This document shows, in pieces, positions 8,854-16,882 of a stretch of 61,633 bases of DNA. The stretch's first letter is position 1. Each line of letters starts with the position of its first letter. Position numbers and translations under genes: made by a program. The notes under the pieces were generated by a model. It made no database searches. It was not told where the DNA came from and was given only the letters and a program-made list of their open reading frames with translations. This stretch comes from UBA6080 sp964607515 (GTDB lineage: Bacteria > Fermentibacterota > Fermentibacteria > Fermentibacterales > JCC-6). The stretch is taken from positions 1 to 61,633 of the forward strand of contig CAZSKU010000015.1 of NCBI GenBank assembly GCA_964607515.1, given 5' to 3'.

Positions 8854-8873
8854 GGATTCCTCTCCTCGATGAA

Positions 8874-8921
8874 GGGAGCCCTGGCTCCCCGGAATTCCGC
8901 CGGTGCCGGGCTGCAGCCCGG
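8874..8921 (-). other. Two leader hairpins ahead of the B12-mutase operon
   Basis: Two strong inverted repeats lie in the probable 5' leader: 8874-8879 with 8884-8889 (6 bp, 4-base loop), and the perfect 16-base palindrome at 8906-8921. Neither is followed by a T run on the minus strand. No cobalamin-riboswitch core is recognisable. They could stabilise the transcript or take part in regulation; this is unproven. Confidence 0.4.
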
Positions 8922-8931
8922 AAAGGCGTGG

Positions 8932-8960
8932 TTCATATCATGCATATCATCTTCAATCAA
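8932..8960 (-). promoter_or_regulatory. Candidate promoter of the methylmalonyl-CoA operon
   Basis: On the minus strand, TTGATT (8960-8955) and TATGAA (8937-8932) are 17 bases apart, each matching the sigma-70 consensus at four of six positions. The start would be near 8925, giving a leader of about 70 bases. It lies in the only spacer upstream of the operon. Confidence 0.35.
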
Positions 8961-9068
8961 CCGTTTTCTGTAAAGACTGGCTCACTTCCCTGATGCGGGA
9001 CCGGGAACAATATTACAGGGGTATCGGTAACTCCTGAGCGTGCCACTGAGAAAAGGAAAGGTGTACCC

Positions 9069-9533
9069 ATGAAGCTCGCCGCCGTACTCCCGTTTCTCGC
9101 CGCCCCCCTGGCCTTCGCCGTAGTAACCCCTCAGACGATCGCCGGCTATCTCGACCAGATCAACGCCACGTACGAGAACGAAGGGGACGTCTTCTTCATC
9201 ACCCAGGAGGACGAGGCCTCCGGAGAACGGTTCGCCATCTTCTACATCGAGGTGAATGCGGAGATGGACGCCTGCTTCATGGCCGGCCCGACCCCGGGAG
9301 TGGTGCCCGCTTCGGGCGAAGGCCGCAGCGCGGCGCTGGAACTGATGGCGGACCTGAACAGCACCTACCCCTTCGTCAAGTTCGAGGCCGACCCGACTTC
9401 CGGAGAAATCATGTGCACCTACACTTTCTCGACTGAGAACGGCGTTGGATTCGAGGCGTTCGCCGCCATGATAAGCGTCATCTTCAGCACCATCGAGGAG
9501 ACGGCTGACCAGTTCATCGCCCTGAGGCAGTAG
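9069..9533 (+). CDS. Exported YbjN-like protein of unknown function
   Basis: 154-residue protein with an N-terminal signal peptide (MKLAAVLPFLAAPLAFA). The mature part has a YbjN/type III chaperone-like pattern: an alternating beta/alpha domain with FFITQEDEASGERFAIFYIE followed by a long helix and a second beta sheet. The similarity is by eye and weak. AAAGG sits 8-10 bases before the ATG. It precedes the PRPP-synthetase-like gene by 22 bases. No enzyme motifs are seen, and no function can be assigned. Confidence 0.6.
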   Translation: MKLAAVLPFLAAPLAFAVVTPQTIAGYLDQINATYENEGDVFFITQEDEASGERFAIFYIEVNAEMDACFMAGPTPGVVPASGEGRSAALELMADLNSTYPFVKFEADPTSGEIMCTYTFSTENGVGFEAFAAMISVIFSTIEETADQFIALRQ

Positions 9534-9555
9534 CCCCGGGGCGCCGCAGGGGGGG

Positions 9556-10593
9556 ATGATGTACGGCAGCATAGCGATATGCTCCGGCCGGGCCAGTACA
9601 GGGCTTTGCCGAAGCGTCTGCAGAATTCTCGGCATCGAGCCCGAACCGGTGGAGTTCCACCAGTTCTCCAACGGAAACATGATGGTGAACTTCCCCGGAG
9701 GCACTGTCAGGGAGAAGGATGTTTTCATTATCCAATCCGGCGAGCGGTCCATCCTGGGGGACAAGACCGAGGCGTACCGGGCCGTCTCGGGGGACATCCT
9801 CGAAATGCTCCAGATGATAAGCGCCCTGAAGGACAGCGCCGGCCGGCTGACCGCCGTAACCCCCTACTTCCCCTATGCTCGGAGCGACAAGAAGGACAAA
9901 CCCCGGATCGCCATCACCTCCAAGATGATATTCGACCTCATCGCCGCGGTGGGGGCCCACAGGGTTCTGGCCATGACCCTTCACTGCCCCCAGAGCCAGG
10001 GCTTCAGCAACATCCCGGTGGACCAGCTTCACGCCTACACCGTGTTCATCACCCGGATACTGGGCATGGGGCTGGAGAAACTGGCCTTCATCGCTCCCGA
10101 CTCGGGCTCGATCCTGGACAACGACTTCCTGGCCCTGCACGCTGCCAAGGGAATCAGGGACGCCGGGGGGGCTCCGGACATCACCACGGGATACGTCAAG
10201 AAGGTCCGTGTGGACGACAGCGAGAAGCCCCTGGTACGAACCGTGGAGGGAATTGACGACCTGAGCGACAGAACCGTGATAATGAGCGACGACGAGATAC
10301 TCAGCGGAAGAAGCCTCATCCTCTGTGCTGAAACCGCCAAATCCAAGGGCGCCAAGGAAATATACGCCTTCGTGACCCACGCCATTCTCAGCGGTGAAGC
10401 GGTGAAGAGCATCGAGGACAGCCCCATCACAAAGCTCTACATCACCGACACGGTGGAGTTCGACCGGGAGGCCGCCCAGAGGATAAACGGAGGGCCGCTC
10501 ACCAGGATCGAGACCCTTTCCGTGGCTCACATTTTCGCCGAGGCCATCAAGCGGATCCACCAGGGTCGAAGCCTCAGCTCCCTCTACCTCTGA
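9556..10593 (+). CDS. Ribose-phosphate pyrophosphokinase-like protein with altered PRPP loop
   Basis: 345-residue member of the PRPP synthetase family (usual length ~315). Recognisable parts are FSNGNMMVNFPGGTVREKDVF, PYFPYARSDKKDKPRIAI (flexible loop), LHCPQSQGFSNIPVDQLHA, APDSGSILDND and THAILSGEAV. The ribose-5-phosphate/PRPP loop, normally DDxxDTGGT, reads SDDEILSGRS here. The pyrophosphate loop SPDxGGVxRA reads APDSGSILDND. The catalytic Lys region KK-R is kept (GYVKKVR). It may be a divergent synthetase, a kinase with another substrate, or a regulatory paralogue. ATG at 9556 or 9559 follows a G-rich ribosome binding site. It overlaps the cupin gene (TGATG). Confidence 0.75.
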   Translation: MMYGSIAICSGRASTGLCRSVCRILGIEPEPVEFHQFSNGNMMVNFPGGTVREKDVFIIQSGERSILGDKTEAYRAVSGDILEMLQMISALKDSAGRLTAVTPYFPYARSDKKDKPRIAITSKMIFDLIAAVGAHRVLAMTLHCPQSQGFSNIPVDQLHAYTVFITRILGMGLEKLAFIAPDSGSILDNDFLALHAAKGIRDAGGAPDITTGYVKKVRVDDSEKPLVRTVEGIDDLSDRTVIMSDDEILSGRSLILCAETAKSKGAKEIYAFVTHAILSGEAVKSIEDSPITKLYITDTVEFDREAAQRINGGPLTRIETLSVAHIFAEAIKRIHQGRSLSSLYL

Positions 10594-10925
10594 TGAGAAC
10601 CATCCTCTTCGACGACCACCGGGATCAGCGGGGTTACGTGGTCAACCCCTTCGAGGGAATTCGTGACACCGGCGACATAGACCGGTGTCACGCCTTCTCC
10701 ATAGCTCCGGGCAGCGTCCGGGGAAATCACTCCCACCCGGACCGGAACGAGAAAGTTCTGCTCCTTGCCGGCAGCGTGGAGTTCAGCTACGGAATGGAAA
10801 AACGGTCCTTTTCAGCCCCGGCCTTCCTGGAGTTCGACCCGGGGGAGCACCACTCATTCCTGGGAGTTGGCGACACCCCGGCGGTGCTCATCTGCTGGAG
10901 CGACCGGTTCACAGAGGAATCCTGA
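10593..10925 (+). CDS. Small cupin-fold protein
   Basis: 110-residue single-domain cupin. GNHSHPDRNEKVLLLAGSVEF carries the His-x-His metal-type motif and the second motif region is EFDPGEHHSFLGVG. It resembles the sugar-epimerase-like cupins (WxcM/FdtA or RmlC side of the superfamily), but catalytic assignment is not possible. Its start codon shares a base with the stop of the PRPP-synthetase-like gene and it has no clear binding site of its own, so it is probably translated by coupling. Confidence 0.72.
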   Translation: MRTILFDDHRDQRGYVVNPFEGIRDTGDIDRCHAFSIAPGSVRGNHSHPDRNEKVLLLAGSVEFSYGMEKRSFSAPAFLEFDPGEHHSFLGVGDTPAVLICWSDRFTEES

Positions 10926-11069
10926 GGCCCCTGCTCCATGCGACCCGGCTTTGCCTTGCGCCGTCAACACCTGCTGGAAGCATCAGACAACGCACCGAAA
11001 AGCCACCGGAAACCATGAGCTTCGATGCAGGGGCTCATTCGAAAAGGGTCTTCTTCACGGTGTTTCCGG

Positions 11070-12236
11070 CTACAACTCAGGGTATGCGTTCCTCATGTCC
11101 CAGAGGTCGTTGACCGTGGACATGAACGGGTTCCGAAGGACGGGATCGAATTTCCTTCCGAACAGGGGGGACATGGTCTCCACAGTGCGGTGGAGGTCCC
11201 AGGGGTCCTTGTAGCACCGCCGGCTTCCCATGGCGTCGAATACGTCGGCCACGGCCGCCACCCTGGCCCAGAAGGGTATCTCTTCTCCCTCCCTTCCCTC
11301 GGGATAGCCCGAACCGTCCCAGTTCTCATGGTGGCTCCGGGCAATTTCCATGGCCATTTCGTCGAAGGATGTCTCGCAGTTGGCCAGGATTCCCGCGCCT
11401 ACGGTGCAGTGGCTCTCCATAACCCTTCGTTCCTCCGCCGTGAGAGGGCCGGGCTTCTTCAGAATGCTGTCGGGGATACCCACCTTGCCCACGTCGTGGA
11501 GCATGGCCGCCATCCTCAGAATGTCCCGGTTCACAGTCTTTTCCTGTTCCGGAACGGAGTGTTCCTCGGCCCAGGCGTCGTAGAGCGCCAGGGAGAAGGT
11601 GCCCACCCGGTTCACGTGCTGGCCCGTCTCCCTGGGGTCTCTGAGTTCGGCCATGTTGATCATCCGGAGAAGAAGAGTGCGGGTCATCATGGCCCTCTCC
11701 AGAGCCAGAGCCGCCAGGGTGGCGAAGTGGTTCGCGTAGGGGATCACCTCTGTGGGAAAAGGTTCTGGATTGCCGTTTTCATCCAGAGAGTTGATGAGCT
11801 GGAGAACCCCCAGAACCCGGCGGCGGTTGTTGCACAAGGGGATTGTCAGACTTGAGACGGTGGTGTAGTCAGCCGCCCGGTCATACCTGCTGGCAAAAGA
11901 GTACGGAGCGTCCGCCGGTATGTTTTCCACGTCGGGTATTGACAGCATCCTTCCCGTGGTGGCGACGAAGCCCGCGATGCTGGAACTGTCCATCGGAACC
12001 GTGAACCGGGTGTAGGGGATCCTCTCGCCCCTGCCGGTGATGGTGTCGTTCTGGGCGTGCCTGAAGGACAGGGTGCCGCCCTCCCTGGTGTAGACCGAGC
12101 CGGCGTCGGCTCCTGTAACGAGCCTGGCCTCCAGCAGTATCCTCTCCAGCAGAATGTCCAGGTCGCCTATCTCGTTCAGGACGGCGTCCGCCTGAAGAAC
12201 CCGTCCTACCATTTCCCGATCCGTCGGGGTAGTCAC
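11070..12236 (-). CDS. GAF-HD-GYP cyclic-di-GMP phosphodiesterase
   Basis: 388 residues. An N-terminal GAF sensor domain spans about residues 15-185. The HD-GYP domain shows MLHDVGKVGIPDSILKKPGPL and HHENWDGSGYPEGREGEEIP; the HD dyad and GYP triad are intact, so hydrolysis of cyclic di-GMP is predicted. No receiver or membrane segment is seen, so the protein is cytoplasmic. GTG start overlaps the upstream kinase stop as GTGA. Co-transcription with a hybrid kinase and fermentation genes suggests a signalling module tied to metabolic state. Confidence 0.9.
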   Translation of the reverse strand: MTTPTDREMVGRVLQADAVLNEIGDLDILLERILLEARLVTGADAGSVYTREGGTLSFRHAQNDTITGRGERIPYTRFTVPMDSSSIAGFVATTGRMLSIPDVENIPADAPYSFASRYDRAADYTTVSSLTIPLCNNRRRVLGVLQLINSLDENGNPEPFPTEVIPYANHFATLAALALERAMMTRTLLLRMINMAELRDPRETGQHVNRVGTFSLALYDAWAEEHSVPEQEKTVNRDILRMAAMLHDVGKVGIPDSILKKPGPLTAEERRVMESHCTVGAGILANCETSFDEMAMEIARSHHENWDGSGYPEGREGEEIPFWARVAAVADVFDAMGSRRCYKDPWDLHRTVETMSPLFGRKFDPVLRNPFMSTVNDLWDMRNAYPEL

Positions 12237-14146
12237 TTGCCCTCCTCGAGCACCGAACGGATCTTTGCCGCCAGTTCCGAGGCTCCGTAGGGCTTGGGAA
12301 GGAAATGCAGCCCCTCTTCCAGAACCCCGTGCCGGGATATGGCGTCCTCCGAGTAACCGGAGGTGAAAAGGACCTTCATGTCAGGTCTGTCCTTCTTCAG
12401 CTTCTCCGCCAGGGTGCGGCCTCCAAGAATGGGCATTACCACGTCCACCAGGAGCAGGTGTATCCGGCCCGGGTGTCTCTCGGAGATCCCGAGAGCCTCC
12501 CGTCCGTCGGAGGCCGACAGCACCAGGTAGCCCAGGGCTGCGAGGGTTTTCTCCCCGACTGATCTCACCAGGTCGTCGTCCTCCACCAGAAGAACCGTCT
12601 CACCGCCTCCGGGTTCGGGCCCCCGGGCGGGTTTCTGATAATTCCCGTTCCCCTGTAGCAGAGTCAACGGAAGGTATACCCGGAACACCGACCCCTGTCC
12701 CGGGCTGCTGTCCACGGTGATGAATCCGCCGTGCTGCCTTACGATGCCGTAGGCGGTGGACAGACCCAGACCGGTGCCTCCGTTCCCGCCTTTGGTGGTG
12801 AAGTAGGGCTCGAAAATCCTCTGGGCGGTGGCCTGGTCCATCCCCGCCCCGTCGTCGGCCACGAAGAACTCCATGAATCCCGCCGGGGGCGGTTCCTCCC
12901 CTCTGACCATGTCCTCCGGGGGAGCTTCGAAGGAGGTGCCCAGGGTCACAGCTCCCCCGAGGGAAACCGCGTCCCTGGCGTTCATCACCAGGTTGATCAC
13001 CACCTGTTCCAGCTGGCCAGGGTCCACCAGCACCGTGCCCTCCTCCGGGTGGAGTTTCCAGGTCAGCTCCACGCCCTCCCCCAGAACCCCCCGGATCATC
13101 CCCTCAAGTTCCTTCAGGGTCCGGTTCATCTCCACCGGTTCCGGAGTTATCACCTGCCTGCTTCCGAAGGCCAGGAGCTGCCTGGTGAGTCCCGCGGCCT
13201 TCTCCGCCGCCCGAATAACGTCATCAATGCACCTGGTGGCTTCAGCGGACCCGGGGCGGGCCCTTCCGGCCATGTTGGCGTTGCCTATCACAACGGTCAG
13301 AAGGTTGTTGAAGTCGTGGGCTATCCCTCCCGCCAGCCGACCCACGGTCTCCATCCTCTCGGATTGCCTGAGCCTGGCCTCCAATTGCCCCTTCTCCCGG
13401 TTCAACCCCTCGATCCTGGCCATTTCATCCCTGAGAACCTGGTTGGCATGGACAAGCTCCCGGGTCCTCTCCTCGATTCTGGACTCGAGGCTTCTGTTGG
13501 AGGCTGACACCATGGCCTTCTCCATGGTGAGTCCCCATCGGAGGGCGAAACCGGTTCTCCTGTCGAGTTCCATTCTTCGGGCGGCGATGATGCAGATCAC
13601 GCTCACGCTCAGGAACATGAAGGTATTCAGCGTGGTTTCGGAAGCGGACGCCTCGATGAACAGGTAGTTGATCATCATGAATCCCGACAGAATCGCCGTC
13701 CATCCGGCCAGCGCCCAGATGAATCGCACCCCCAGGAACAAGAACAGGGCGGTAACCGCCAGAAGGAGCCCCGGCTGGTAGTGGGTCTGCACCGCGGGAT
13801 TGCCGGTGGCGATCATCACCATGATACCCGCAGTGCCAAGAACAACCATGAGGGCTGTCAGGGGTTGCTGCACCCTGTGGAACCATTTCGCAGAGGTTGC
13901 CATGAGAAAGAGCAGCACCGCCGGAATCACCACGGCGAAACGGATCACCATGAAATCACCGCAGCTCGAGGGATCAATACCGCGGTCAAGCAATGCGAAC
14001 AGCCCGAACAGGACCGTGAGTATTCCGACCGCGGCCCGAAGCCAGCCCAGGGAGAGATGGTACTCCGATACCCGGTATTGCTCTTCCACCGGCTTCCATT
14101 CCCCGGTGAATTCCAGGGTCAACGGGTGAAACCTGGGCGGCTGCAT
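12233..14146 (-). CDS. Membrane-bound hybrid histidine kinase with receiver domain
   Basis: 637 residues. The first ~190 residues hold about six hydrophobic segments, with no obvious periplasmic sensor domain. A coiled coil follows (ESRIEERTRELVHANQVL). The H-box is GRLAGGIAHDFNNLL (phospho-accepting His), the N-box NLVMNARDAV, and the G-boxes DDGAGMD and GTGLGLSTAYG. The C-terminal receiver has VLLVEDDD, the phospho-acceptor Asp in LLVDVVMP and the Lys in FLPKPYG. It likely passes signal to the adjoining HD-GYP protein or an unlinked regulator. Start ATG shares a base with the cupin stop (TGATG). Confidence 0.92.
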   Translation of the reverse strand: MQPPRFHPLTLEFTGEWKPVEEQYRVSEYHLSLGWLRAAVGILTVLFGLFALLDRGIDPSSCGDFMVIRFAVVIPAVLLFLMATSAKWFHRVQQPLTALMVVLGTAGIMVMIATGNPAVQTHYQPGLLLAVTALFLFLGVRFIWALAGWTAILSGFMMINYLFIEASASETTLNTFMFLSVSVICIIAARRMELDRRTGFALRWGLTMEKAMVSASNRSLESRIEERTRELVHANQVLRDEMARIEGLNREKGQLEARLRQSERMETVGRLAGGIAHDFNNLLTVVIGNANMAGRARPGSAEATRCIDDVIRAAEKAAGLTRQLLAFGSRQVITPEPVEMNRTLKELEGMIRGVLGEGVELTWKLHPEEGTVLVDPGQLEQVVINLVMNARDAVSLGGAVTLGTSFEAPPEDMVRGEEPPPAGFMEFFVADDGAGMDQATAQRIFEPYFTTKGGNGGTGLGLSTAYGIVRQHGGFITVDSSPGQGSVFRVYLPLTLLQGNGNYQKPARGPEPGGGETVLLVEDDDLVRSVGEKTLAALGYLVLSASDGREALGISERHPGRIHLLLVDVVMPILGGRTLAEKLKKDRPDMKVLFTSGYSEDAISRHGVLEEGLHFLPKPYGASELAAKIRSVLEEGK

Positions 14147-14484
14147 CAGTTCCCGGCGGCCTTTCCCTCCATCAGCCTGGGGTGGGGGGTCTTGATCACC
14201 GAGAATGTGGAGTTGCCGGCGGAATCGTTGACTATTCTCATGGGGGTCTGGAATTCCACCGGGAGCAGGTCTCCCCGTTCGAGCCGGTTGGGGGTTCCGT
14301 CCAGGAACACGGTTACCGCACCGTCCAGAATCAGCAGATGCACGTTGGAGTTGGCCTTGTGCAGCGGAACCTCCTGCCCCGGCGTAAGGGCGATCTGCAT
14401 CATGAGCAGGTGGTCCTGCTCCACCACGGCCCTGCGCCCGAAGACAGCCTCGGAGTAGGGCGCATCCCTTATGAGCCTTATCAT
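14146..14484 (-). CDS. Small cupin protein between iorB and the histidine kinase
   Basis: 112-residue cupin (TPGQEVPLHKANSNVHLLI, then GDLLPVEFQTPMRIVNDS). The start at 14484 is fixed by AGGAGGTGA just upstream and by the ATGA overlap with iorB; the frame stays open further upstream only as a shadow of iorB. It could act as a ligand-sensing or auxiliary protein for the 2-oxoacid oxidoreductase or the kinase. No catalytic role can be read. Confidence 0.75.
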   Translation of the reverse strand: MIRLIRDAPYSEAVFGRRAVVEQDHLLMMQIALTPGQEVPLHKANSNVHLLILDGAVTVFLDGTPNRLERGDLLPVEFQTPMRIVNDSAGNSTFSVIKTPHPRLMEGKAAGN

Positions 14485-15077
14485 GCCTTCACCTCCTGAT
14501 GGGGAACCGCCCTTCCCAGCCTGAAAGCCTCCATGTTCACTTCCAGCGCCTTCGGGGGAACCCTCTCGGCGATGGCCGCCTCCCAGCAATCGGCGGATAT
14601 GCCCGGTACCAGTGAGGATGCGGCTCCCAGCAGTGCCACGTTCACCACCTTGTAGTTGCCAAGCTTCCGGGCTATCGAGAGAACCGGCACCTCGGTGCAG
14701 GGAATCCCCCTGGCCTTCACCAGCAGGTCCACGTCGGGGTACTCCGCGGCTCCGGTGTTCACCGTCATGGGATTGATGCGGATGTCCGCGGACACCAGCC
14801 TTCCCCGGGGGGAGAGGTAGTGTGCCCACCGAAGCCCCTCCATCTTCTCCAGGGCCAGAATAATGTCCGCGCCGCCCATTTCCACCAGCACGCTGTGGAC
14901 CTTCTCGCCGAAACGGACATGGCTCGACACGCTGCCCCCCCGCTGGGCCATGCCGTGCACTTCGCTCTTCTTCACGTCGAATCCGCTCTTCCAGGCTGCG
15001 GCACACAGCACCTCGCTGGCCAGAAGTATCCCCTGACCGCCGGTGCCGCAGAGGATGACATTGGATGTCCGAGTCAT
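14481..15077 (-). CDS. iorB: Indolepyruvate:ferredoxin oxidoreductase beta subunit
   Basis: 198-residue gamma-domain subunit. The N-terminus ILCGTGGQGILLASEVLC and the segment SEVHGMAQRGGSVSSHVRFG are the conserved signatures of this family. Together with IorA it oxidatively decarboxylates aryl- or branched 2-oxoacids to acyl-CoA and reduces ferredoxin. The start at 15077 shares one base with the iorA stop (TGATG); longer frames upstream are shadows of iorA. Confidence 0.93.
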   Translation of the reverse strand: MTRTSNVILCGTGGQGILLASEVLCAAAWKSGFDVKKSEVHGMAQRGGSVSSHVRFGEKVHSVLVEMGGADIILALEKMEGLRWAHYLSPRGRLVSADIRINPMTVNTGAAEYPDVDLLVKARGIPCTEVPVLSIARKLGNYKVVNVALLGAASSLVPGISADCWEAAIAERVPPKALEVNMEAFRLGRAVPHQEVKA

Positions 15078-16867
15078 CACACCACCCCCTCGAGGTCCTT
15101 GCTCAGGGCTCCCACCGGGCATACCTGAACGCAGAGGTTGCAGTTGGGCCAGCACTGCATCTCGCTCACCACCGGAACGTTGTCCTCCGTGTTCCAGCTG
15201 ATGGCCGGGCATCCCAGCCTCAGGCAGGCCTTGCAGTGCACGCACTTCGCCGGGTCGTGCTCCGCCACGGTCTTCCTCAGTGGCTTGTATGCCATGATGC
15301 ACGGCCTTCTGGTGATGATCACGCTGATTTCAGGCGCTGCGGTCTCCTCCCTGAGAACCTGCTTCATCGCTTTCAGGTCGTGGGGGTCCACCACCCTTAT
15401 CCGCTTCACCCCGCAGGCTCTGACCACCTGCTCGATGTCCAGCTTCGGAGCAGGTTCGCCCCGGAGGTTCCTGCCGGTGGAGGGGTTCTGCTGGCCTCCG
15501 GTCATGGCGGTTAGGCTGTTGTCCATGATCATCACAGTGCCCGTGTTGCCGTTGTACACCATGTCTATCAGCCCGGTGATCCCCGAATGGATGAAGGTGG
15601 ACTCACCGATGGCCGCCACCAGCTTCGGCATGTCATTCCGGCCCAGGGCCTTCTCGATCCCCGCCAGGACCCCCACCGCGGCGCCCATGCAGACGGTTGT
15701 CTCCAGGGCGTTATAGGGGGGCATGAGCCCCAGGGTGTAACAGCCGATGTCGCCGGTGGAACTGTACTTCATTCCGGCCAGGGTATGGAAGGCGCCCCGG
15801 TGCGGGCACCCCGGGCACAGGGAGGGGGGCCTGCTGGGAAGCTCGGTCTCCCCGTAGACGGGAACCACCGCGCTCTCTGGTTTCAGGGCCTTTCTTACCA
15901 GTTCCGGGTTCAGTTCGCCTTCGAGCGGAATGAGGCCCTTCCCCACGGCATCCACCAGGAATCGGCTCCTGATGCTCTCCTCCAGGTACGGGTCCCCTTC
16001 CTCCACCACCACGACCCGGGAAACCCGGCCGATGAAGTCCTCTATGAGTTTCCAGGGCAGCGGGTTGGTGAGCCCGAGCTTGAGAACGCTCGCCCCGGGG
16101 CACACCTCCCGGACGTACTGGTAGGAAATCCCGCTTGTGATTATCCCCAGGGAGGGGTCTCCCATTTCCATCCTGTTCAGCGGGCTGCCCGCACCCCACT
16201 CCGAGAGCCTGGCGAGCCTGGCCTCCACCCGGCTGTGCATTCTCCGGGCGTTGGCCGGGATGGGAACCCTTTTGGCGATGTCCTTCACGTACCCCTTCAC
16301 CGGCACTTCGGTCCTGTCGGATACCTTCACAAGGCTCTTGGAGTGGCATACCCGGGTGGTCACCCGAAGAAGCACCGGAGTGTCGAATTCCTCGCTGATC
16401 CGGAAGGCCTCCCGGGTGAAGTCCAGGGCTTCCTGGCTGTCCGAGGGCTCAAGGATCGCCAGCTTGGCGGCTCTTCCCATGAGCCTGTTGTCCTGCTCGT
16501 TCTGGGAGGAGTGCATGCCTGGGTCGTCGGCGCTCACCACCACCACGCCTCCGGTGGCGCCGATGTAGCTCAGGGTGAACAGCGGGTCCGCCGCCACGTT
16601 GAGGCCCACGTGCTTCATGGCCGACAGCACCCTCGCCCCGGCGAAACTGGCGCCCGCCACAACCTCCACCGCTACCTTCTCGTTGGGCGCCCACTGGGCC
16701 TCTATCTCGGGGTAGTGCTCCCCGATCTCCTCCAGAATCTCCGTGGACGGGGTGCCGGGGTAGGCGGCGGCGAAGTGCGCCCCGCACTCCCATGCTCCCC
16801 GGGCGATGGCCTCGTTACCGGAGAGGAACAGCGTTCCCGACCTCTCCTGGTTGCGTTTCTTCAGCAT
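15077..16867 (-). CDS. iorA: Indolepyruvate:ferredoxin oxidoreductase alpha subunit
   Basis: 596-residue thiamin-diphosphate enzyme with pyrimidine-binding domain (YPGTPSTEILEEIGEHYPEI) and diphosphate-binding domain (GDIGCYTLGLMPPYNALETT, then IMDNSLTAMTGGQQNPSTG). The C-terminus has two 4Fe-4S motifs, CVHCKACLRLGCP and CWPNCNLCVQVCP. An ATG lies six bases upstream (16873), but GGAAGG is only properly spaced for the ATG at 16867. It sits between buk and iorB, linking 2-oxoacid oxidation to acyl-phosphate ATP formation. Confidence 0.94.
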   Translation of the reverse strand: MLKKRNQERSGTLFLSGNEAIARGAWECGAHFAAAYPGTPSTEILEEIGEHYPEIEAQWAPNEKVAVEVVAGASFAGARVLSAMKHVGLNVAADPLFTLSYIGATGGVVVVSADDPGMHSSQNEQDNRLMGRAAKLAILEPSDSQEALDFTREAFRISEEFDTPVLLRVTTRVCHSKSLVKVSDRTEVPVKGYVKDIAKRVPIPANARRMHSRVEARLARLSEWGAGSPLNRMEMGDPSLGIITSGISYQYVREVCPGASVLKLGLTNPLPWKLIEDFIGRVSRVVVVEEGDPYLEESIRSRFLVDAVGKGLIPLEGELNPELVRKALKPESAVVPVYGETELPSRPPSLCPGCPHRGAFHTLAGMKYSSTGDIGCYTLGLMPPYNALETTVCMGAAVGVLAGIEKALGRNDMPKLVAAIGESTFIHSGITGLIDMVYNGNTGTVMIMDNSLTAMTGGQQNPSTGRNLRGEPAPKLDIEQVVRACGVKRIRVVDPHDLKAMKQVLREETAAPEISVIITRRPCIMAYKPLRKTVAEHDPAKCVHCKACLRLGCPAISWNTEDNVPVVSEMQCWPNCNLCVQVCPVGALSKDLEGVV

Positions 16868-16882
16868 GGTCATCCCTTCCGG

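Noticed and set aside
9042..9050. GCCACTGAG, resembling part of a cobalamin riboswitch core
   Set aside because: No B12 box or surrounding stems, and it lies right before the ribosome binding site of an unrelated gene on the other strand from the B12 operon.
10924..11034. Distant inverted repeat (GAGGCCCCTGC and GCAGGGGCTC) in the convergent spacer
   Set aside because: The arms are about 90 bases apart with a mismatch and no T run, so a terminator is unlikely.
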